Assembly (NCBI GenBank): GCA_045580025.1
Contig: JAZNNB010000060.1
Span: 1 to 8,302 of the forward strand
Direction of reading: 5' to 3'
DNA: 8,302 nt
Source: SIG440 sp045580025
GTDB taxonomy: Bacteria; Bacillota; Clostridia; Monoglobales; Monoglobaceae
A model generated the notes under the pieces. It saw only the letters and a list, made by a program, of their open reading frames with translations. It made no database searches and was not told the origin of the DNA. The number at the start of each line of letters is the position of its first letter. Positions within the stretch are counted from its first letter, which is position 1. Of the stretch, positions 1 through 6,362 are shown piece after piece. A program made the position numbers and the translations under genes.

Positions 1-95
1 TTCAGGTGGCACCGGTGACCGATGAAGTGCAGGAAGTTTATGACAGTGTGTACAGCTACAGACAGAAGAAACCAAAAAAATGCGAGAAAAAATGA
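1..95 (+). CDS. 3' end of an unidentified protein (partial)
   Basis: Only one of the three + strand frames stays open from the window edge: it runs 30 codons from position 3 to a TGA at 93-95. The other two frames hit stops within the first 25 bases. The visible tail begins QVAPVTDEVQEVY and ends in a lysine-rich stretch (QKKPKKCEKK), which looks like a charged, soluble C-terminus. The stop lies 13 bases before a terminator hairpin, which fits the end of a transcription unit. The fragment is too short to assign to a family. It converges on the beta-helix gene, so it is probably a separate unit. That this is a real gene end rather than a chance open frame is likely but not certain. Confidence 0.55.
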   Translation, partial: QVAPVTDEVQEVYDSVYSYRQKKPKKCEKK

Positions 96-106
96 ATTAA
101 AGTATG

Positions 107-137
107 AAAAAAGACCTGCCATATGGCAGGTCTTTTG
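107..137. terminator. Bidirectional rho-independent terminator
   Basis: A perfect 12-bp stem (109-120 with 125-136, core AAGACCTGCC/GGCAGGTCTT) closes on an ATAT tetraloop. On the - strand the stem runs into six T residues, and on the + strand it ends in four. It lies between the converging ends of the partial + strand gene (stop at 95) and the - strand beta-helix gene (stop at 148), so one hairpin probably terminates both. Confidence 0.9.
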
Positions 138-147
138 AAATAAGCAA

Positions 148-1659
148 TTATTCCATATAATATACCTTTGCATTCTTGTCTCCAAAAATATTAAGGATTT
201 TATCTTCTGCGTTCTCATCGAAAATTTCGATTTCAGGTTCTTTTACTTCGTTTGCACCATATTGACCAATCATACCGCCGAGATGCTGGATGTATGTGTT
301 GTCGTGCATTTCGGGACAAGATTCCTGTTTGAGAGCAACAAGGTGAAGCATTCTGTAGGCACAGCGGTCGAAAATGTTGCTATGGATTGAGAAATTGCTT
401 GCCGGGTTTTCATAACTCCAGCCTTTGATGAGGGCGGGGGTGTGATAGTTGTGACGTTGTTGTCCCCAACCGTAGCCCGAAAGTCTTAGAATGTTGCCAC
501 TCATAACAACATTGTCCATATAACTTCCAAAGTCCATACCGTGTGAGCCAAGGAAATATTCAATACCGTATACACACTTTTCAAAAATATTGTCGGTGTA
601 GCGGATATTTACCATGATTTTCTGTTTTCTCATATTTGACTGATGTGTTGCACCGGCATCGTAAGCTTCATAAATATAACAGTTTGAGACAACATAGTCA
701 TCACAAGCACCATAGATTTCGATACCATTACCAAAACGTGTAACGGAACCGCGTCCGCCTTCTGGATAGTTGGGGTCGCCACCGCCGAAAGTTTGGATGT
801 TTCCGCCTATCCAGCCAATTTCACAGTTGGTAACATGAAGACCCTTAACATCACAGGCAGACACACCAAAGCAATAATATTTCATACAAATGTTATCTAT
901 GGTAACGTTTGGCATATTAAGCACAAAAAAAGCCATTTTGAAAGCAATAACCTCTATGGTTTTAAAAACATCACCGGGGTTACCTTTATCACATCTTAAG
1001 TACATTTCGCCAAGACCAGGTGCTTCGGATTGAGCTCCACCGACATCGGGGATGGGGAAGTCTCCGCTTTCGGGACCGCCAAAATGCAGGCAACTGTCAA
1101 AATACCAGAACATATCAAGGTCTTCGTTCATTTCGTCTTCCATAACGAAATCACGGCTTTCATCTTCGCGACATACATAGTGGAGGTCACGGAATGATGG
1201 AATAAGTTTTCTTGAAACAAATTCACCATCATTGAAAATCAATGCTCCGGGGTTGGCAATCAGCTTTGTGTATTTCCAGATATTGTGTTTTTCGTCATAT
1301 AATTCCCAAAGGGCAGGATCAGCAAGGTCTTCGATATGACCGTAAAATTTTGGTTTTTCGCCTGTTCCGTATGCACCATATGTAACACCTGGCATAGGTT
1401 TTATCGTGAATCCGCGGAAAATGTCTCCACGCTTAAAAAGAACGGCATCGCCTTCTAAAAGCCAGGTTCTGTTGACGCGGTTGGCGGTTTTCCATGCAGT
1501 TTCAGGAGACTTTCCATCGTTTTTGTCATCGCCGTCTGCGCTTACATAATATGTAATACCAGAAATGGTGAGATTGTCCTTGGCATTAAGGATTTCACCC
1601 TTACGTTTTTCGTATAATTCTTCATTTTGTTTCAAAAAATCTGGCGTTGCTTTTAACAT
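148..1659 (-). CDS. Cytoplasmic right-handed parallel beta-helix protein (pectate-lyase-like fold)
   Basis: Predicted 503-aa protein. Residues 36-82 carry the entry motif common in parallel beta-helix carbohydrate-active proteins: TYYVSADGDDKNDG, then AWKTANRVN, then GDAVLFKRGDIFRG. From about residue 235 to 460 there are repeated short strands with regular Asn and hydrophobic positions (VLNMPNVTIDNICMK, GLHVTNCEIGWIGGN, NGIEIYGACDDYVVSNCYIY, VVMSGNILRLSG, FSIHSNIFDRC), which is the coil pattern of the fold. The family includes polysaccharide lyases, glycosidases and epimerases; the exact reaction and substrate cannot be read here. No signal peptide or membrane segment is seen and the protein has many cysteines, so it probably works in the cytoplasm on imported oligosaccharides. 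The start at 1659 is chosen over the longer frame to 1716 because AGGAGG lies 7 bases upstream and the longer start falls at the predicted transcription start. It is divergent from uxaC, which suggests a uronic-acid-containing substrate. Confidence 0.85.
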   Translation of the reverse strand: MLKATPDFLKQNEELYEKRKGEILNAKDNLTISGITYYVSADGDDKNDGKSPETAWKTANRVNRTWLLEGDAVLFKRGDIFRGFTIKPMPGVTYGAYGTGEKPKFYGHIEDLADPALWELYDEKHNIWKYTKLIANPGALIFNDGEFVSRKLIPSFRDLHYVCREDESRDFVMEDEMNEDLDMFWYFDSCLHFGGPESGDFPIPDVGGAQSEAPGLGEMYLRCDKGNPGDVFKTIEVIAFKMAFFVLNMPNVTIDNICMKYYCFGVSACDVKGLHVTNCEIGWIGGNIQTFGGGDPNYPEGGRGSVTRFGNGIEIYGACDDYVVSNCYIYEAYDAGATHQSNMRKQKIMVNIRYTDNIFEKCVYGIEYFLGSHGMDFGSYMDNVVMSGNILRLSGYGWGQQRHNYHTPALIKGWSYENPASNFSIHSNIFDRCAYRMLHLVALKQESCPEMHDNTYIQHLGGMIGQYGANEVKEPEIEIFDENAEDKILNIFGDKNAKVYYME

Positions 1660-1666
1660 AAATGCT

Positions 1667-1672
1667 CCTCCT
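1667..1672 (-). promoter_or_regulatory. Ribosome binding site of the beta-helix gene
   Basis: A full AGGAGG on the - strand, within GAGGAGGAGC, 7 bases before the ATG at 1659. It decides the start against the in-frame ATG at 1716, which would add 19 residues. Confidence 0.9.
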
Positions 1673-1720
1673 CGGAAAATAAAAATATATGGATAAATTT
1701 CACTTTTAAAAAGCAATTAA

Positions 1721-1749
1721 AGTATAGCATACGGCAAAGTGAATGTCAA
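1721..1749 (-). promoter_or_regulatory. Sigma-A promoter of the beta-helix gene
   Basis: On the - strand: TTGACA (1749-1744), a 17-base spacer, then TATACT (1726-1721), with a TGC extended -10 just before it. The -35 is consensus and the -10 is one base off. Transcription would start near 1714, giving a leader of about 55 bases before the ATG at 1659. Confidence 0.85.
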
Positions 1750-1754
1750 TATTT

Positions 1755-1772
1755 ACAAGCAATTTAGCTTGT
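1755..1772. promoter_or_regulatory. Inverted repeat, candidate regulator binding site
   Basis: A perfect 6-base inverted repeat, ACAAGC-AATTTA-GCTTGT. It lies 5 bases upstream of the -35 of the beta-helix promoter and about 53 bases upstream of the -35 of the uxaC promoter. No T-tract follows and no gene ends here, so a terminator role is unlikely. The position suits an activator site for either promoter or a shared operator. The arms match no regulator consensus I can name with confidence, so the regulator is unknown. Confidence 0.45.
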
Positions 1773-1825
1773 TTGACTTTATTAAAAAAATCTTCAAAAA
1801 ATATGAAATAAAATGCATAAAATAT

Positions 1826-1854
1826 TTGCTTTTTCAGGGATAATGTGGTACAAT
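1826..1854 (+). promoter_or_regulatory. Sigma-A promoter of the uxaC-eda-kdgK operon
   Basis: TTGCTT (1826-1831), a 17-base spacer, then TACAAT (1849-1854), with an extended -10 TGG directly before it. The expected transcription start is near 1861, leaving a leader of about 32 bases before the ATG at 1893. A GTG at 1845 in the uxaC frame overlaps the -10 region and so cannot be the start of translation from this promoter. Confidence 0.8.
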
Positions 1855-1878
1855 ATAAACTGGTATATAAAAACAGAC

Positions 1879-1888
1879 GGGAGTGGAG
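1879..1888 (+). promoter_or_regulatory. Ribosome binding site of uxaC
   Basis: GGGAGTGGAG offers two overlapping Shine-Dalgarno cores, GGGAG 9 bases and GGAG 4 bases before the ATG at 1893. It supports that ATG over the in-frame GTG at 1845. Confidence 0.7.
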
Positions 1889-1892
1889 ATTG

Positions 1893-3278
1893 ATGAAAGA
1901 AAATTTCCTTTTGAAAACAAAGACGGCACAGCATCTTTTTGATGATTATGCCAAGGATATGCCTATCGTTGACTATCATTGCCACCTCAATCCAAAAGAT
2001 ATTGCAGAGGACAAGGTTTATGAGAATATTACACAGATATGGCTTTATGGCGACCATTACAAATGGCGTTTTATGCGCAGTATGGGTGTTGACGAAAAAT
2101 ACATAACAGGTGATGCCAGCGATTATGAAAGGTTTAAAGCGTATGCCAAAGCTATTGGTTATGCTGCAGGAAATCCTCTTTATCACTGGACTCAGCTGGA
2201 ACTCAAAAGATATTTTGATATTGATGAATATCTCACTGAAGAAAGTGCAGACAGAATTTGGGAAAAAACAAGCGAAATTATTACAAGTGGTGATTTCACA
2301 ACAAGAAAGGTTATCAAACGCTCAAATGTGAAGCTCATTGGTACAACTGATGACCCTGTTGACAGTCTTGAATATCACAAGCAAATCAAAGTCCTCACAG
2401 ATTTTGACACAGTGGTTGTTCCCACATTCCGTCCGGACAAGGCTGTGAACATTGACCTTGACGGTTTTTGCGAATACATACAAAAGCTTTCAGAAGTTGG
2501 AGAACAGGAGATTAAGTCTTATGAAGACCTCAAAGACGTTCTTTCAGCACGACTTGACTTCTTCTGCGAGATGGGTTGTCGGGCGTCAGACCATGCGGTT
2601 GAGAATATGCCTTATTTGGTGGCTGGTGACAAGGAAGTTGACAAAATTTTGAAGACTGCTCTCAAGGGCAAAAAGGTATCAGCCGAGGATGCTGAAAAAT
2701 ATAAAACCTCGCTTCTTTTGTGGCTGGGCGAAGAATATGCAAGGAGAAATATTGTTCTCCAAATTCACGCAAGTGCTCTTCGAAACAACAATACAAGGAT
2801 GTTCGAAAAGCTCGGCCCTGATACAGGCTTTGATTGTGTAGCTGATGTTCTTGAAATCAAAAAGCTCTCGGGATTTATGAACCATCTTGAAAAAATGAGT
2901 GCACTTCCCAAAACAATTCTCTATTCTCTTAACAATAAGGATAACATTACTATGGCGACACTTATGGGTTGTTTCCAGAGTGATGAAATTCCCGGCAAAA
3001 TTCAACTTGGCTCTGCTTGGTGGTTCCTTGATACCAAGGATGGTATGGAGGACCAGATAAAGTGCCTTGCAAATGAGGGCGCGCTTGCTACATTTGTGGG
3101 TATGCTTACGGACTCAAGAAGCTTTTTGTCATATCCCCGTCACGAATATTTCAGAAGAATTCTCTGTAATATTGTTGGACAGTGGGTGGAAGACGAGATG
3201 TTCACTGACAATGAAGAAATTCTTAAAACACTTATCCAGAACATTTGTTCATACAACGCACAGCGTTTCTTTATGTAA
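1893..3278 (+). CDS. uxaC: Uronate isomerase (glucuronate/galacturonate isomerase)
   Basis: Predicted 461-aa protein, close to the usual UxaC length of about 470. It belongs to the metal-dependent amidohydrolase-fold family that interconverts D-glucuronate and D-fructuronate, or D-galacturonate and D-tagaturonate, the first cytoplasmic step of uronate breakdown. Family hallmarks are visible: PIVDYHCHLNPKDIAED near the N-terminus with the HxH metal-binding pair, QIWLYGDHYKWRFMRSMG, LIGTTDDPVDSLEYH in the middle, LQIHASALRNNNTRMFEKLGPDTGFD, and the C-terminal block GMLTDSRSFLSYPRHEYFRR. The start at 1893 has a ribosome binding site and gives the expected N-terminus (MKENFLLKTKTAQHLF). It is the first gene of a three-gene operon; eda follows after 36 bases. 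All motifs look intact, so an active enzyme is expected. Which uronate is the main substrate cannot be told from sequence. Confidence 0.96.
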   Translation: MKENFLLKTKTAQHLFDDYAKDMPIVDYHCHLNPKDIAEDKVYENITQIWLYGDHYKWRFMRSMGVDEKYITGDASDYERFKAYAKAIGYAAGNPLYHWTQLELKRYFDIDEYLTEESADRIWEKTSEIITSGDFTTRKVIKRSNVKLIGTTDDPVDSLEYHKQIKVLTDFDTVVVPTFRPDKAVNIDLDGFCEYIQKLSEVGEQEIKSYEDLKDVLSARLDFFCEMGCRASDHAVENMPYLVAGDKEVDKILKTALKGKKVSAEDAEKYKTSLLLWLGEEYARRNIVLQIHASALRNNNTRMFEKLGPDTGFDCVADVLEIKKLSGFMNHLEKMSALPKTILYSLNNKDNITMATLMGCFQSDEIPGKIQLGSAWWFLDTKDGMEDQIKCLANEGALATFVGMLTDSRSFLSYPRHEYFRRILCNIVGQWVEDEMFTDNEEILKTLIQNICSYNAQRFFM

Positions 3279-3314
3279 AAATATACTTTCAAATAAGTTT
3301 CGGAGGATGAAAAA

Positions 3315-3959
3315 ATGTTAAAAGAACAAGTAATTCAAAAAATAACAGATGTTGGTATTGTTGCGGTTGTCCGTGCTGAAAGCGCTGAACAGGCAAAGAA
3401 GATTGCTGATGCGTGTATTGCTGGTGGAGTTCCCGCAATTGAGCTTACTTTCACTGTTCCCCATGCTGACAAGGTAATCGCTGAGCTTTCTGAAATGTAC
3501 ACAGAAGACGAGATTATCCTTGGTGCAGGTACAGTTATGGACTCAGAAACTGCAAGAATTGCAATCCTTGCTGGCGCGCAGTACATAGTAAGCCCCTATT
3601 TTGATGAAAAGACCGCGAAACTCTGCAATCGTTACAGAGTTCCCTATATGCCTGGTTGCATGACAATCAAAGAGGTTGTTGCAGCTATGGAAGCAGGCGC
3701 TGACATCATCAAGATATTCCCAGGTGAAGTGTTTGGACCCAAGATTATCAAGGCAATCAACGGACCTATCCCGCAGGCAAGAATGATGCCCACGGGCGGT
3801 GTCTCGGTTGACAATGTTGACGAATGGATTAAGGCAGGTGCTGTTGCTTGCGGTGCAGGTGGCGCTCTCACAGCAGGAGCTAAAACCGGTGACTATGCAG
3901 CAATTACAGAAACTGCAAAGAAATTCGTTGAAAACATCAAAAAGGCAAGAGCTAAATAA
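3315..3959 (+). CDS. eda: KDPG / 4-hydroxy-2-oxoglutarate aldolase
   Basis: Predicted 214-aa class I aldolase, the usual length for the family. It cleaves 2-keto-3-deoxy-6-phosphogluconate to pyruvate and glyceraldehyde-3-phosphate, the last step of the uronate route. The Schiff-base lysine is K133 in the IIKIFPGE motif, the same number as in E. coli Eda. The conserved acidic residue is E43 in AIELTF, R20 ends the GIVAVVR strand, and the phosphate-binding PTGG is at 159-162. Other family blocks are LGAGTV, YIVSPYF and YMPGCMT. A GGAGG 8 bases before the ATG at 3315 sets the start. It lies between uxaC (36-base gap) and kdgK (24-base gap) and has no promoter or terminator of its own, so it is co-transcribed. 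Confidence 0.96.
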   Translation: MLKEQVIQKITDVGIVAVVRAESAEQAKKIADACIAGGVPAIELTFTVPHADKVIAELSEMYTEDEIILGAGTVMDSETARIAILAGAQYIVSPYFDEKTAKLCNRYRVPYMPGCMTIKEVVAAMEAGADIIKIFPGEVFGPKIIKAINGPIPQARMMPTGGVSVDNVDEWIKAGAVACGAGGALTAGAKTGDYAAITETAKKFVENIKKARAK

Positions 3960-3983
3960 GAATTTTAAAGGAGAGATTTTAAA

Positions 3984-5009
3984 ATGGCAAAGAAAGTTGT
4001 TACATTTGGCGAAATTATGCTGAGACTTGCGCCAAACGGATATTACAGATTTTTTCAGAATGATCAGATGCAGGCGACCTTCGGCGGCGGTGAAGCAAAC
4101 GTTGCTGTATCACTTGCAAATTATGGCTTAGAATCAAGCTATGTTACCAAGCTTCCAAAACACGCTATTGGTCAGGCGGCTGTTGACAGCCTCAGATATT
4201 TTGGCGTTGATACATCAAAGATTGTTCGTGGTGGCGAAAGAGTAGGTATATACTACCTTGAAAAAGGTGCGTCACAGCGTGGCAGTGTTTGTATCTACGA
4301 CAGAAAGTATTCTGCAATCCAGATGGCTGACAAATCTGATTTTGACTGGGATAGCATTTTTGAAGGTGCTGACTGGTTCCACTTTACAGGAATTACACCA
4401 GCACTTGGACCAAATGTTGTTGAAATCTGCAAAGATGCCTGCAAGGCTGCAAAAGCCAAGGGCGTGAAGATTTCTTGTGACCTCAACTATCGTGGAAAGC
4501 TCTGGACACGAGATGAGGCAAGGGCTGCTATGACAGAACTTTGTCAGTATGTTGACGTTTGTATCTCCAACGAAGAAGATGCAAAGGATGTATTTGGCAT
4601 TGAAGCAGAGGGCACAGATATTTACGGCGGAAAGCTTAACCATGAAGGTTATAAGAGTGTTGCAAAACAGCTGGCTGACAAATTTGGTTTTGAAAAGGTT
4701 GCAATTACACTTCGCACATCAATTTCTGCAAGTGACAATGACTGGGCAGGTATGCTCTATGATGGCGAAGATTACTATTTCTCAAAGTCATATCACCTCC
4801 ACATTGTTGACCGTGTAGGCGGCGGTGACTCATTCGGTGGCGGACTTATTTATGCACTCCTCAGCGGAAAATCATCAAAGGAAGCTATTGAATTTGCTGT
4901 TGCAGCATCTGCTCTCAAACACTCTGTTGAAGGCGACTACAACCGTGTGTCTGTTAGCGAAGTTGAAAAGCTTGCAGGTGGCGACGGCTCAGGTAGAGTT
5001 CAGAGATAA
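3984..5009 (+). CDS. kdgK: 2-Keto-3-deoxygluconate kinase (PfkB/ribokinase family)
   Basis: Predicted 341-aa sugar kinase that phosphorylates 2-keto-3-deoxygluconate with ATP to KDPG, the substrate of the Eda encoded just upstream. The N-terminal PfkB block is FGGGEANVAVSLA (33-45). ADWFHFTGITPAL (129-141) and CDLNYRGKLW (165-174) are typical of KDG kinases. The C-terminal signature VDRVGGGDSFGGGLIYALL (275-293) carries the anion hole and the catalytic base D282. AAGGAGA lies 9 bases before the ATG at 3984. It is the last gene of the operon and a hairpin follows 8 bases after the stop. Fructokinase is the main alternative within the family, but the neighbours and the DLNYR block favour KdgK. 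The C-terminus ends in a short Gly/Ser/Asp-rich tail that is probably disordered. Confidence 0.93.
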   Translation: MAKKVVTFGEIMLRLAPNGYYRFFQNDQMQATFGGGEANVAVSLANYGLESSYVTKLPKHAIGQAAVDSLRYFGVDTSKIVRGGERVGIYYLEKGASQRGSVCIYDRKYSAIQMADKSDFDWDSIFEGADWFHFTGITPALGPNVVEICKDACKAAKAKGVKISCDLNYRGKLWTRDEARAAMTELCQYVDVCISNEEDAKDVFGIEAEGTDIYGGKLNHEGYKSVAKQLADKFGFEKVAITLRTSISASDNDWAGMLYDGEDYYFSKSYHLHIVDRVGGGDSFGGGLIYALLSGKSSKEAIEFAVAASALKHSVEGDYNRVSVSEVEKLAGGDGSGRVQR

Positions 5010-5017
5010 ATGATTTT

Positions 5018-5060
5018 TCAAGAGTGTACGGATATCGTATACTCTTGATTTTGATTTATT
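5018..5060 (+). terminator. Terminator after kdgK
   Basis: A 13-bp stem (5018-5030 with 5036-5048, one G-U pair) closes on a GATAT loop. The T-rich run after it is interrupted (ATTTTGATTTATTT), so termination may be incomplete and some transcripts could read into the serine hydrolase gene at 5103. Confidence 0.8.
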
Positions 5061-5102
5061 TAAAAATAGTTTTTCTAAGAAAAAAAGTTAGGAGATATTT
5101 TT

Positions 5103-6278
5103 ATGCGATTTGAGTTAATAAAAGAATTGCTTGACAGAATTACCAACTGGAGAATTCCCGGTGCGGCAATAGTTGTGAAGCAAGGTGGAAAGGAAATTTT
5201 TAAATACAGTGCAGGTTATGCTGATGTTGAAAACAGGATTCCTATGACAGGAGAAGAAACACTTAATATGTATTCTTGTTCAAAAGTTGTGACGGTTGTT
5301 TCAGCACTTCAGCTATTGGAAAGGGGAATCTTTCTTCTTGATGACCCTCTTTATGATTTTATTCCTGAATTCAAGGATATGTATGTAAAGAATGAAAACG
5401 GCGAGATAGTAAAAGCGGAAAAACCAATAACAATGCGTCACCTTTTCACAATGTCAGCAGGATTCAGCTATATCCTTGATAGTGAAGGACTTAGACGTGC
5501 TAAAGAATGGACAAACGGCAAGATGGATACACTTGATGCAATAAAAGGTCTTGCGACAGAACCCCTTTATTTTCAGCCAGGAAGCCGTTGGGAATACAGT
5601 CTTTGCCATGATGTTTTGGCTGGGGTCGTTGAGGTTATTTCGGGTAAAAAATTCGGCGAATATGTAAAAGAAAATATTTTTGCACCCCTTGGAGTTACGG
5701 ACATTTCCTACACACGTCCTCAAAGCGTAAAGGATAAAATTGCAGAGCAGTATATGTTTGTGGACATTGAAAAATGCGACAAAAATGATGTTTTGATTCC
5801 GACACCAAGCGGTGATGGTTATTGGAAAAATATCGGCAAAGACGTAGTGTATCAGCTTGGTGAAAATTATGAAAGCGGTGGTGCAGGTCTTGTGATCTCC
5901 GCCCCCGACTATTCAAAGTTTGCGGATGCTATGGCACATTTTGGAGAGTGCCCGAACGGTGAGAGGATTTTGTCAAAGGGTGCGGTTAGGCTTCTTGCGG
6001 AAGACCAGCTTACTCCTTATGGAATTCCGGGCTTTGATTGGCCACAATTTGCTGGTTATACCTATGGTCTTGGCGTGAAAAAAATGTCAAATATCGCCAA
6101 AGGCGGTGCAGTTGGAACAACATCCGAATTTGGTTGGGATGGTGCGGCTGGATCTATTGCATTTATTGATCCCGAAAATGAGCTTTCAATATTCTATTCC
6201 CAGCATATGAGGAATTCCCAGGCGACGTTTATTAACAACAGAGTGAGAAATGCAGTTTATGCGGCACTGAATTTATAA
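5103..6278 (+). CDS. Serine hydrolase, beta-lactamase/EstB-like family
   Basis: Predicted 391-aa enzyme of the class C beta-lactamase-like serine hydrolases, which includes esterases, D-aminopeptidases and carboxypeptidases. The nucleophile motif SxxK is S58-C-S-K61 in MYSCSKVVTVVSALQLLERG. The second motif is Y165-S-L (EYSLCHDVLAGVVEVISG), as in EstB-type esterases rather than the YxN of true beta-lactamases. The third region is FGWDGAAGSIAFIDPE (343-358). DPLYDFIPEF and MRHLFTMSAGFSY are further family blocks. There is no signal peptide or membrane segment, so the protein is predicted to be cytoplasmic, unlike penicillin-binding relatives. It could remove acyl groups from imported sugars, but that is only context. 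AGGAG lies 8 bases before the ATG. No convincing promoter is seen in the 48 bases between the kdgK hairpin and the start, so expression may depend on read-through. An antibiotic-resistance role is not supported. Confidence 0.9.
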   Translation: MRFELIKELLDRITNWRIPGAAIVVKQGGKEIFKYSAGYADVENRIPMTGEETLNMYSCSKVVTVVSALQLLERGIFLLDDPLYDFIPEFKDMYVKNENGEIVKAEKPITMRHLFTMSAGFSYILDSEGLRRAKEWTNGKMDTLDAIKGLATEPLYFQPGSRWEYSLCHDVLAGVVEVISGKKFGEYVKENIFAPLGVTDISYTRPQSVKDKIAEQYMFVDIEKCDKNDVLIPTPSGDGYWKNIGKDVVYQLGENYESGGAGLVISAPDYSKFADAMAHFGECPNGERILSKGAVRLLAEDQLTPYGIPGFDWPQFAGYTYGLGVKKMSNIAKGGAVGTTSEFGWDGAAGSIAFIDPENELSIFYSQHMRNSQATFINNRVRNAVYAALNL

Positions 6279-6296
6279 ATTAAATGTCACAAGTAC

Positions 6297-6325
6297 TTGA
6301 TTTTTGGCGAAAAAAGGTATATAAT
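6297..6325 (+). promoter_or_regulatory. Sigma-A promoter of the IMPDH unit
   Basis: TTGATT (6297-6302), a 17-base spacer, then a consensus TATAAT (6320-6325). Transcription should start near 6332, giving a leader of about 30 bases. There is no terminator hairpin between the serine hydrolase stop at 6278 and this promoter, and the leader is too short for a purine riboswitch. Confidence 0.85.
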
Positions 6326-6348
6326 GTTTTGATATACAGTAAAGAGAT

Positions 6349-6353
6349 AGGAG
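6349..6353 (+). promoter_or_regulatory. Ribosome binding site of the IMPDH gene
   Basis: AGGAG lies 9 bases before the ATG at 6363 but only 3 bases before an in-frame TTG at 6357. The spacing chooses the ATG. Confidence 0.8.
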
Positions 6354-6362
6354 AATTTGAAA

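Noticed and set aside
793..999. Small + strand open frame inside the beta-helix gene, and other short frames overlapping uxaC, eda, kdgK, the hydrolase and guaB
   Set aside because: They lie inside well-supported genes in other frames, lack ribosome binding sites and resemble no protein family.
1660..1716. N-terminal extension of 19 residues on the beta-helix protein
   Set aside because: The upstream ATG lies at the predicted transcription start and has no ribosome binding site, while the ATG at 1659 has AGGAGG at ideal spacing.
1861..1875. UxuR/GntR-like half-site (ACTGGTATA) at the start of the uxaC leader
   Set aside because: Only one half is recognisable and the other side is AT-rich without a matching CCA arm; chance is likely in this composition.
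1845..1892. GTG start at 1845 giving a 16-residue extension of UxaC
   Set aside because: The GTG overlaps the extended -10 of the operon promoter, so it would not be in the mRNA. The ATG at 1893 has a ribosome binding site and gives the usual UxaC N-terminus.
3377..3390. cre-like catabolite repression site inside eda (TGAAAGCGCTGAAC)
   Set aside because: It misses the consensus in the right half, and the bases encode the AESAEQA stretch common in Eda proteins, so coding constraint explains it.
5103..6278. Antibiotic-resistance beta-lactamase
   Set aside because: It has no signal peptide, the second motif is YSL rather than YxN, and the third motif region is of the EstB-like type; a general hydrolase is the better call.
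6279..6362. Purine riboswitch upstream of guaB
   Set aside because: The promoter at 6297-6325 leaves only about 30 bases of leader, too short for a purine riboswitch, and no paired helices are seen.
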